A stretch of DNA of 64,000 bases, from contig JBBMOL010000424.1 of NCBI GenBank assembly GCA_037954665.1, forward strand, positions 246,339 through 310,338, written 5' to 3'. The position numbers and the translations under genes are program-made. The notes under the pieces are model-generated. The model saw only the letters and a list, made by a program, of their open reading frames with translations. It searched no databases and was not told where the DNA came from. Below, piece by piece: positions 55,422-64,000 of the stretch (position 1 is the stretch's first letter; the number at the start of each line of letters is the position of its first letter). The stretch is from Laguncularia racemosa (lineage: Eukaryota; Streptophyta; Magnoliopsida; Myrtales; Combretaceae).

Positions 55422-56740
55422 CATAAGGGCCCTAACTTACTTTTGGCATCTAAAGTTAGCGAAATTCAGCTTTGGCCTACACACCCTATCTCTAACCCTT
55501 GAAGAGTACTCCTAACTACTACAAGCTCCTCTCTATTATGAAGGAATCAAAATTCCAAATCTGCAAGCTAACTCGGCAAGCACTTTCTACAAGCTGTTGG
55601 GGGTTAGAAAGTTAGAAGTAACTCGAGCCTTTACTCAATGCAATGGAAAGTCCATAAGAATCTCAACCCTTAAAAACTAGTTTGGAACACCTATAGAGTA
55701 CCTAATTAGTCGAGAGATTTTTGTAGGAGACTAATGGACTTGGGAGCAAAATCAAGTCAATGCCTACATCCTGGTAGTTTTTTCTAGTACCCTATTTTCG
55801 ATGGGAATTTTGCATGTCCATTTTAGGATAGTAGAATTAGTAACTTAGTTCTTGTCAGGTCAGTCCTACATCCTAGTCTTACTAGCTAAACAGACCCAAT
55901 CTCAGATATTTTTGAAAGAAAGAGGGAAGGGAGACTTCAAAGGTTGTCCAACATTGTTAATAGTATGGTTTGGTAGTCATAATAAAAGTTATGGATTGAA
56001 TCTCGTTAGAAAATCTTTAGCTTCACAAGTTGACCCGGTAGACTACTTTGTAACTAAGATACAGTCACCTAAAGGAGTTCAAATTCACCAATGGATGGGG
56101 ATTATGTAGAAGGTTTATCCTGAGGACATATTGTCTACTGCTAGGTGGAATCACTACATACAAGCCATTATAGGATGCTTCGATTTTGTTGCTGTCCCAC
56201 TAATAGGAATTACTGGATACATTAGCTATTTCCTAGTTTGCATGGTCAGACAGTTGGGACTAATCTAAGATATTGCTCACAGGCCCCCATTGGATTTAGT
56301 TACACTTGATTATCAAGATCCAAACATTCCCTTAGCCTTTAAAGTGAACAAGCTACAAACCATTAAAGCCATTTGGGATACAAGAATCTTGAGCCCCATC
56401 ACAGATATAGGAAATTTGGATGGGCAGGTAGGGGATTTTAGAGCCACTAAGGAATTCATTATGTACTTCATGCGTAAGACAGGACAAGTCGAGTACCAAG
56501 CTTCAAGTATACTAGAACCTATGCCAGAAAACCCAACCTCAAAATTAAAGGCTTACATGGACATGGTTGGAGCTCGAGCAAAGATCCAATGTTAAGACAT
56601 AGAAAGGAGGGTGGCAATTTGGAAGGAGAAATTTGAAGCTTCACAAGATTATGTGAAGGTTTTAGAGAATTGGCAAAGGATGTCAAAGAAGAGAGTTTGA
56701 GATTTGCTAATGGAGCAAGCTAATACCCACCCCAGCAACA
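55422..56740 (+). pseudogene. DUF7745-like retroelement protein, N-terminally cut
   Basis: Reading 55422 on: RALTYFWHLKLAKFSFGLHT, LTLEEYS (family: FTFGxxxLxPTLEEY), later VVFSSTLFSMGILHVHF, FLKERGKGDFKGCPTLLIVW, QIHQWMGIM, ARWNHYIQAIIGCFDFVAVP, IGITGYISYFLVCMVRQLG, and an open stretch 56290-56595 (DLVTLDYQDPNIPLAFKVNK onward) leading to a helical region. This matches the plant retroelement-associated DUF7745 family, whose biochemical role is unknown to me. About eight stops. Confidence 0.72.
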
Positions 56741-57681
56741 TCTAAAGACTATTTCAAAGTTCAATTAAACTAGCAGTCTGTAACCCTAGAATTTCAGTAA
56801 ATCTGCAGTTAGATTTGGCAATCTTGTTTAATAAAATTGTTGCACTATTATTTAATTATCAAATTGCATCTATGTGAGCATCTTGTCTGCATATTTACTA
56901 AAAAAAATAACAATAGAGAAAAGAACAAAGCTAAGAAAATTGAAGAGTTGCTAACAATAAGAGATCCTTTCAAGGTCCTAAAAGTTGCTTTTAAATGGTT
57001 AGCTTAACCCAAGGCTCACAATCACTTACTCTGAACATAAAGCCAAGGACCTCTATAACTTACTCTCAACTTGAAAGACCCCATTCACTTCAAAAGGTCT
57101 CCTCATATGTTGATTTAGCTTCGAAACACAAAACCTTCTAACTCTCTCCAATCCTAAGGGTTACACTTGAACTTTCTCTCCATCAGGAGTTATATAAAAT
57201 AGACATAAAGACAATTAATTTGTAGGGCACACTTTCGAAGTGGCTATGGTCAATTACCAATGAAGGTATAAAGAAAACTATCCTAAATAGCCGAGTCTTA
57301 GGAAATTAAGACTAAATCGCTTGTTCAAGTTGACAGCAGCAAGTAACTTCTAAAGACAACATGAGACATAGTGAATATAGGCAAATTTGGTAACATGAAA
57401 GGATATCTCATTTGCTCGAGTGGTTTAAGATGACAAGAGGTAAACCACATCTCAGACACCAACCATTAAACACTTAAGAGTTGAGTATTATTAATGTGAG
57501 GTTTTGGACTCATTCCTTAAAGGAGGTCTATCTTGAATTTGATATGTTAATCAAAATAATGTTAGGCATTCATTTTCTCTATCCTAAACACAATAATCCT
57601 TTGCCAACACCATTTGATCTTATATAAGAAGACTTTCAAAATTTAACCCTACTAAGAACCACCTTACAATGGAATGATTAG
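56741..57681 (+). other. Non-coding part of the Tat-like fragment
   Basis: No ORF of note. The only recognised content is the 180-base match at 57425-57605 to the element at 5984-12650. Confidence 0.6.
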
Positions 57682-57698
57682 GAAGGTGATAGGAATTA

Positions 57699-57945
57699 GA
57701 TTCCCACAAGACCTATCACTAAGGCCCGAGCTAAGGGCTTACAAAACTTAGTTTTGAGAATCCTTCATGAGCAACCAAATCCTGAGGATGCTAACTTAAT
57801 TTCTTCATTCTCATCATATAATTGTTGTGCATTTCAACAGGTACATTTATCAATCCTACAGAGTGCTAAATTACCTACACTTTTAAGTGAGTTGGGACCC
57901 TTATCAGGACTCATATCTAGTGACTTTGAAGACCCACCATCTTGA
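57699..57945 (+). pseudogene. LTR-encoded polyprotein C-terminal tail
   Basis: After one TAG (57697-57699), the frame continuing from integrase stays open for about 80 codons: IPTRPITKARAKGLQ, LVLRILHEQPNPEDANLISS, FSSYNCCAFQQVHL, and SDFEDPPS before TGA. RPITKARAK is the G/RPxTRARAK motif found near the end of many gypsy polyproteins. Solo LTR 38746 and LTR 49112 encode the same tail with Gln (CAA) where this LTR has TAG. In this upstream copy the tail is not attached to pol; the 3' LTR copy is. Confidence 0.75.
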
Positions 57946-58101
57946 AGAATATTTTTTTATTTGTTTGTTATTTACTTGGAACCATTTATTTGTAAGTTTT
58001 TGGGACACTTTTATTTTATTGTAATTGATGCTTTTAGGACTAGCCACCCTAAAGTGGCATAATTGTAATTTTGTAGACATTTTAACCCTAAAGGGAGCAA
58101 G

Positions 58102-58109
58102 TATAAATA
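58102..58109 (+). promoter_or_regulatory. LTR TATA box (5' LTR, gag-less element)
   Basis: TATAAATA in GAGCAAGTATAAATACTTGC, identical in the 3' LTR at 63377-63384. Confidence 0.75.
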
Positions 58110-58708
58110 CTTGCTTAAGTAGGGTTTTTGGGAATAGACTTGAAATTTGCAGCACATATTTTCATGCAAGAGGTTAGGGTTTCATAAGATTTCATAGGAC
58201 TCTTATCAATTTCAATCCAAATTGGAATTGTAGCGAGTTGCAACATAGAGAATTGTGAGTTATATCAATTCCCTAAGTTATTTTTCCTTTTCATCACTAG
58301 TGTGTAATATCTAAGGTTGATTAGGTTGGTTCATTTTTATTTGATTTTGGCGTCACTTGTGATCTAAAATCCTTTCATGTAATGTGATCTAATTGATTGG
58401 TTTTATCTCTTGATATTGCCTTCAATTTTCCCTTATATTGTTTGTGTGGAATTCCATTAATTTAAGGAGTTCATGGTTTATGTGATGGTTTTTTGATTGA
58501 GATTTTATTGGAAATTGAGTTAAATTGTTGATTCATTTGAGCAGTATAATCCTTGTGGTTTTTAATCTTCATTGTTATTATTTGGATCACCTTGGAAATT
58601 TAAGGTTCACGCAATTTTGTTCCAATTTGAACCGGTTTTGATCTTGTCATTTAGGAATGGTTTAATTAGATTATTTGCATATGCTTAGAGCCCCTTTTAA
58701 GTATATCA

Positions 58709-59690
58709 TCTTTTGGTATTAGAGCTTGAGGTTTTGAGATAGGGTTGATTGATTTGGAATTCGAAAATTAGGGATTATTAAGTAACACCTTGATCCAGAT
58801 AGTGAAGTGGAATTGTGTTATTTCAATTGTGTTGTTGAAGTGCTATCATTGTTGTTTAGTTGTTATATACTTGGAGACTTGTAACATTCTTGGCTTCCTT
58901 GAAAATTGGCCGTAAGTGTGAAGTGTTCTTGAAGTGGACCGTGAGGAGTAAGGAGTGTTGATCTTTTGTGATCAATTGGAGAAGTGTGAATTGTCTTGTT
59001 GTTTTTTTTTTTGGAATTGAGAAGTAACATTTGTGATTTTCAATTTTGTATTTTCAGAATTGAAGTGTGAGTTAAGGAAGCAATTTGAATTTCAAAACAC
59101 ACATTAAGTGATTGAGTAATTGTGTGTTTATTTGAATTTGAAATAGCTCCTTAGCATTTGTGGAATCTTGCAATTATTAAACTCATTTTGAATTTGAAAT
59201 TTGAGTTGCCTTTGTTGTTGTAGTTGCGGTTTGATACTTGTGTGGAAGTGGAGAAGTGCACTGTGACTTGAAGGTGTAAGTGTGTGGTGTTGTGTTTTTG
59301 TAAATTTAGTGAAGGATGTGTGTATTTGGCATTGGTTGTTGTGTGTGTTGTATAGAGAATTGTTACTAGTGGCGTGAATGTCGTGGAACCATGAGCAAAG
59401 GGGAGTTGTGTGGTAGTGAAGTTGTGTATTTTGTATGTGTTGAAGTGCTGCATTTTGTGAATTCAAGTAGCCTGAAACCAAGGCCAAAAAAGGAAAGTTG
59501 AGTAGTAAAATTTGAATTTAAACAAGTAATTAAAGTGTGAAAGTAATTGAATCCATTACGTAAACACTTGTGGTTGAATTTAATTCTTAACTACTTAGAA
59601 GTAATTGTGTACTTCATTTGTGACTTGGTTGAGTACTTGAACCGTGGAAGTGTAAGGATATTCTTGTGTTGTTGGATTTAAACACAATCA
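58709..59690 (+). other. Leader of the gag-less element, no gag
   Basis: From the primer site to the start of protease there is only TTG/GTG-rich non-coding sequence. Gag core and zinc knuckle, expected here, are absent. His/Gln-rich minus-strand ORFs at 59128-59487 are compositional. Confidence 0.75.
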
Positions 59691-60175
59691 TGTCTAGTGA
59701 AATGTTTCTTTCTACTAATGTATTGCGCCAGACATTGACTACTTTTACTACTAAGGATGGTGAACAAAGGGAAAATTTGTTCCATACTTCTTATAGGGTA
59801 CAAGGAAACCTATGTGTCCTTATAGTTAATGGTGGTAGTTGTACCAATGTTGTAGTAGCATTGTTAGTATTGAAACTAAAACTTGCCATAACTCCACATC
59901 CTAAACCTTATAAATTGCATTGGCTTAGTGACTAAGGGAGTTTGCATGTGACAAAAAAAGTTAGGGTACCTTTCAGTGTAGGGGATAAATACTGTGATGA
60001 AATTGAGTGTGGTATTCTGCCTACGTATACATTCCATATATTTCTTGGTAGGCTTTAGTTATATGATAAAAAGGTCTTACATGATGACTTCAGGAATACT
60101 TATGTATTCCAGAAGGAGGGAAAATTCATTATTCTGAATTCATTGTCGCCTTCAAAGGTTCAAAGGGTTTAGTAA
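59690..60175 (+). pseudogene. Gypsy aspartic protease region
   Basis: 59690 on: MSSEMFLSTNVLRQTLTTFT, EQRENLFHTSYRVQGNLCVL, then IVNGGSCTNVV, where the family has IDGGSCTNV(A/V), so the catalytic Asp is Asn. DEIECGILPTYTFHIFLGRL follows (family D(V)xPMxACHILLGRPW). Stops near 59935 and 60058. Confidence 0.82.
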
Positions 60176-60403
60176 CAAATCAGTAGGCCATCCGACATAA
60201 AAAGGGTACCAGTGCAGATTAATAATTCTGGGGAAAAGAAGGTATTGTTGATGGGATAGGGTGAGTTGGAGAGAGTTATGATAAAAGAGACTCCAGTATA
60301 CTTGCTATAATTGAGATATGCCCTAGGGGTGCAAGTACATCAGTCTCTACCCTCTATAGTATCTTAGGTATTAAATGAGTACAATGACGTTTTTACTGAT
60401 GAT

Positions 60404-61720
60404 TTGCCAGTAAGTTTACCACCCTTTAGAGGAATAGAGCATGCCATTGACCTTATGCCAAGGTTAGTATTACCAAATCGACCAGCATACCGCATGAATC
60501 CCGAGGAGGCTAGAGAATTGAAATGCCAGGTAGATGAGTTGGTTGAGCGGGGATTTGTCAGGGAGAGTCTCAGTCCTTATGCTATTCCAGCCCTTCTCGT
60601 TCCTAAGAAGGATGGTACTTGGAGAATGTGTATCGATAGTAGGGCCATCAACAAATCACCATCAAATACAGGTATCCCATTCTTAGACTTGATGATATGT
60701 TGGATGAGTTGCCTGGTTCATAGGTTTTCTCCAAAGTGGATCTTAAAAGCGGGTATCACCAAATTCGAATGAGAGAGTGACACGAATGGAAAACCACTTT
60801 TAAAACACACCATAGACTATATGAATGGATGGTTATGCCATTTGGCTTGAGTAATGCTTCTAGGTAAATTTGTTGTTGTTTATTTTGATGATATTTTGAT
60901 ATGCAGCAAAAACCTAGAATATCATGTGGAGCATCTTCAAGTAGTACTTTCAGTGTTAAGGGCACAACAGCTTTTTGCAAATCTCTAGAAGTGTTCCTTT
61001 TACCAAACTGAGGTAACATTTTTGGGTTTTATTGTATCTAGCTCAGGTGTTAAGGTGGATGAGGAGAAGGTAAAGGCAATCAGAGAATGGCCAACACCTA
61101 CCTCAGTCACTAAGGCAAGAAGTTTAGATGGACTAACATCCTTTTATAGGTGCTTTGTCCATAATTTTAGTAGCATTGTCAGTCCTCTCATAGAACTGAC
61201 TAAGAAAAATGTTCCTTTTGTTTGGAGAAAAAGGGCCCAAAGGAGTTTTGAAGAGGTAAAAGAAAAACTCACTTGTGCTCTAATATTGGCTTTACTTGAC
61301 TTTGACAAAGTTTTTGAGCTAGGATGTGATGCTTTTAGGATAGGGATTGGTGTTGTATTAATGCAAGAAAAGAGACCCATAGCATATTTTAGTGAAAAGT
61401 TGAGTGGTGCAACTTTGAACTATTCTATTTATGATAAGGAATTTTATTCCTTAGTGAGGGCTCTAATGATGTAGCAGCATTATCTTCTCCCAAGAGAATT
61501 TATCATCTATACAGATCATGAGTTACTAAAGCATTTCGGGGGTCAGTAGAATCTGTCTAAGTGACAAGCCTAGTGGGTGGAGTTTTAGAAGGTTTTGCAT
61601 ATGTGATAAAGTATAAGAAGGGTAATCAGAATATTATTGCTGACGCATTGTCACGCAGGTGTGTACTTATCACTTCTCTTCAGTCAAAACTGCTGGGTTT
61701 TAAATTGTTAAAGGAAAAAT
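60404..61720 (+). pseudogene. Gypsy reverse transcriptase and RNase H
   Basis: LPPFRGIEHAIDLMPR, NPEEARELKCQVDELVERGF, LVPKKDGTWRMCIDSRAINK, then a frameshift. MVMPFGLSNAS jumps to GKFVVVYFDDIL near 60860, so roughly 16 codons are deleted although the catalytic DD survives. 61022-61474 is open: FLGFIVSSSGVKVDEEKVKA, SLDGLTSFYRCFVHNFSS, IAYFSEKLSGATLNYSIYDK (RNase H). Then TDHELLKHF and KKGNQNIIADALSRR. Confidence 0.88.
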
Positions 61721-61829
61721 ATTTGCATGATGATGAGTTTAGGGTCGTTATGGAAAAATGTTCTGGAGGCAAGATGTATGATGGATATTACATGACTAAG
61801 GGGTTTTTTATATAAATTTGGGAAGTTAC

Positions 61830-62974
61830 GTATACCTTCTAGATTCGTGAAGGAACTATTAGTAAGGAAAGCACATGCAGGCGGATTGTTTGGGCACTTT
61901 GGTGAAAAGAGAACCTTAGCTATGTTGAGAGAAAATTTCTATTGGAAGGGTATGATAAAGGATGTTCATAGGGTGTTAGAAAGCTGTGGTGTTTGCAAGA
62001 GGGCTAAAGGAAAGAAAGGCATACAAGGTGAATATATGTCTTTACCTATACTTGTCAAACCATGGACTAATATTAGTATGGATTTTGTGTTGGGGTTACC
62101 TAGGATGCAAAGAGGAAAGGATTCTATCATGGTGGTTGTTGATAGATTTAGAAAAATGTCTCAATTTGTGCCCTGTCACAAAACAGATGATGCCTTTTTT
62201 ATTGCTAATGTTTTTGTGCAGGAAATTGTTAAATTGCATGGAGTTCCATACAACATAGTGTTAGATAGAGACACTAAGTTTCTTAGTTTCTTTTGGAAGA
62301 CACTATGAAGAAGACTAGGTACTAAGCTTATGTATAGTACCTCCTGCCATCCGTAGATCGATGGCTAGATAGAGGTTGTCAATCGTACGTTTGGAATGTT
62401 ACTCAAAGCAATGGTTGGCAAGAATTTTATTGATTGGGACTTATGTCTTCTTATTGTTGAGTTTGTTTACAATAGGTCCACTCGTAGTTCAACTAGTAAG
62501 TCTCCCTTTGAAGTTGTGTATGGCTATAATCCTTATGTTCCATTAGATTTTATAGTAAGACCAATAACAAAGGAAGAGAGTCTTAGTGGAGTGGAACGAG
62601 CTAGGCAAATTCAGCAAATTCATGACAAAACAACTTAATGCCTTCAAAAGACTCAGGAACAACAAAAACTTCAGGGAAATAGACACCGGAAAAACCACAT
62701 TTATAATCCAGGTGACTTTGTTTGGATTAATCTTAGCATGGATAGGTTTCCACATAAAAAGTCATAGAAGTTGTCTCCCAGATTAGACGGACCATTCAGA
62801 GTTGTAAAACACATCAACAATAATGCCTACCAAATAGAGTTACCAGAAGAGTATGGTGTATCAGCAACCTTTAATGTTGCAGATCTGTCACCATATTTAC
62901 CAGATGATATACATGAAGACCTATTAGATTTGAGGGCAAATCTTCCTAAGGCTCGAGGAGATGATAGGAATTAG
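61830..62974 (+). pseudogene. Gypsy integrase, ending inside the 3' LTR
   Basis: 61847-62308 is open: HAGGLFGHFGEKRTLAMLRE and CGVCKRAKG (HHCC module), MDFVLGLPRMQRGKDS, VVVDRFRKMSQFVPC, and NIVLDRDTKFLSFFWKTL with both catalytic Asp present. Then stops at TAG 62354-62356 and 62366-62368, both at Gln codons of HPQxDGQxEVVN. 62396-62974 gives NRSTRSSTSKSPFEVVYGYN, DGPFRVVKHINNNAYQIELP, VSATFNVADLSPYLPDD and ends GDDRN with a TAG 12 bases into the 3' LTR. No chromodomain. Confidence 0.88.
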
Positions 62975-63989
62975 ATTCCCATAAGATCTGTCACGAAGGC
63001 CCGAGCTAAGGGCTTACAAAACTTAGTTTTGAGAATCCTTCATGAGCAACCTAAGCATAAGGATGCTAACTTAATTTCTTCATTCTCATCATATAATTGT
63101 TGTGCATTCTGATAGGTACATTTATCAATTCTACAGAGTGTTAAATTACCTACACTTTTGAGTGAGTCAGGAATTTTATCAAGACTTATATATAGTGACT
63201 TTGAAGACTCGACATCTTAAAGACTATTTTTTATTTGTTTGTTATTTACTTGGAACCATTTATGTTGTAAGTTTTTAGGATACTTTTATTTGATTGTAAT
63301 TGATGCTTTTAGGATCGGCCACCCTAAAGTGGCATAATTGTAATTTTGTGGACATTTTAACCCTAAAGGGAGCAAGTATAAATACTTGCTTAAGTAGGGT
63401 TTTTGGGAATAGACTTGAAATTTGCAGCACATATTTTCGTGTGAGAGATTAGGGTTTCTTAAGATTTCAGAGGACTCTTATTAATTTCAATCCAAATTGG
63501 AATTGTGGCGAGTTGCAACATAGAGAATTGTGAGTTATATCAATTCCCTCAGTTATTTTTCCTTTTCATCACTAGTGTGTAATATCTAGGGTTAATTAGG
63601 TTAGTTCTTTTTAATCTGATTTTGGTGTCACTTGTGATCCAAAATCCTTTCATGTAATGTGATGTAATTGACTGGTTTTATCTCTTGATATTGCCTTCAA
63701 TTTTCCCTTATATTGTTTGCATGGAATTCCATTGATTTGAGGAGGAGTTCACGGTTTATGTGATGGTGTTTTTATTGGGATTTTATTAGAAATTGAGTTG
63801 AATTATTGATTCATTTGAGCAATATAATCCTTTTGGTTTTTAATCTTCATTGTTCTTATTATTTGGATCACCTTGGAAATTTAGGGTTTACACAATTTTG
63901 TTCCAATTTGATCCGGTTTTGATCTTATCATTTAAAAGTGGTTTAATTGGATTATTTGCATATTCTTAGAGCCCCTTTTAAGCATATCA
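62962..63989 (+). repeat. 3' LTR of the gag-less gypsy element
   Basis: TGATAGGAATTAGATTCC to TTTTAAGCATATCA, very similar to the 5' LTR over its whole length. It carries the same TAG in its tail frame plus further stops at TGATAG near 63112. TATA box at 63377-63384. Confidence 0.92.
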
Positions 63990-64000
63990 GAAGGTAGGGA

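Larger units (their letters stand above)
55422..57681 (+). mobile_element. Fragment of a Tat-like element with a DUF7745-type gag region
   Basis: Begins inside a DUF7745-like protein (see next entry). The downstream non-coding part (56740-57681) includes 57425-57605, homologous to 9054-9232 of the 5984-12650 element. The left end is cut by the LTR scrap at 55421 and the right end by the gypsy insertion at 57687. No LTR of its own is visible. Confidence 0.7.
57687..58708 (+). repeat. 5' LTR of the gag-less gypsy element
   Basis: TGATAGGAATTAGATTCC to TTTTAAGTATATCA. Its first ~260 bases are an open coding tail (see next entry). TATA box at 58102-58109. Confidence 0.92.
57687..63989 (+). mobile_element. 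CRM-like Ty3/gypsy element, complete insertion but lacking gag
   Basis: LTRs 57687-58708 and 62962-63989 (1022 and 1028 bp), flanked by GAAGG on both sides (57682-57686 and 63990-63994). A primer site TGGTATTAGAGC lies at 58713-58724 after the spacer TCTT. The interior encodes protease, reverse transcriptase, RNase H and integrase in gypsy order, but no gag precedes the protease; 58709-59690 is non-coding. The LTRs remain very alike, so it is the youngest full insertion here. The polyprotein reads into the 3' LTR. Stops and a reverse-transcriptase deletion make it defective. Confidence 0.93.

Noticed and set aside
59128..59487. Minus-strand ORFs rich in Thr, His and Gln
   Set aside because: Compositional product of TTG/GTG-rich leader sequence in the gypsy element.
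1..64000. tRNA, rRNA, snoRNA or microRNA genes
   Set aside because: No cloverleaf, B-box-supported tRNA or recognisable structural RNA was seen by eye; a tRNAscan or Infernal run would be needed to exclude small ones.

Overview
This is plant nuclear DNA, most likely from a eudicot. It is AT-rich, has GT-AG introns with polypyrimidine tracts, one intron-rich housekeeping gene, and a dense load of plant-type transposable elements: hAT, MITE, LINE, Ty1/copia, several Ty3/gypsy lineages, and a plant mobile domain gene. Only one gene looks intact. No tRNA, rRNA or CRISPR array was seen.

Layout. 1-1340: decayed hAT transposase, running in from the left edge. 4520-4953: a MITE. 5984-12650: a Tat-like Ty3/gypsy element bounded by the 5-bp duplication TAAGT, with almost no coding capacity and an approx. 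82-bp tandem array before its 3' LTR. 15759-25178: a 14-exon gene for nucleolar protein NOP14, whose intron 10 holds an antisense LINE ORF1 fragment and whose intron 8 appears to use a GC-AG donor. 28032-28208 and 40475-42874: a fragment and a near full-length pseudogene of CrRLK1L (malectin-like) receptor kinases, the latter preceded by a 287-bp triplication of its own 5' end. Between them sits a nested stack: a minus-strand copia element (28209-40223) whose 5' LTR was hit twice, by a chromodomain gypsy element (32420-38631, duplication GCAAG) and by another gypsy element now reduced to a solo LTR (38746-40059, duplication ACCAA). 46200-49111: tandem duplications, an AT-rich approx. 137-bp array and a broken plant mobile domain gene. 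49112-57681: three truncated gypsy pieces joined end to end. 57687-63989: a complete gypsy insertion (duplication GAAGG) that lacks gag.

Function. NOP14 acts in the nucleolus in small ribosomal subunit assembly, and two TGGGCY (site II-type) boxes upstream fit a growth-regulated ribosome-biogenesis promoter. Everything else is mobile or decayed. In one gypsy family the polyprotein's C-terminal tail is encoded inside the LTR, as known for CRM-type chromoviruses. Four independent elements carry a stop at the same conserved integrase glutamine, consistent with C-to-T decay of methylated elements. I found no convincing undescribed biological system. The most instructive signals are the nested insertions, the LTR-encoded tail, the 3'-UTR satellite-like array, the receptor-kinase 5' triplication and the GC-AG intron.
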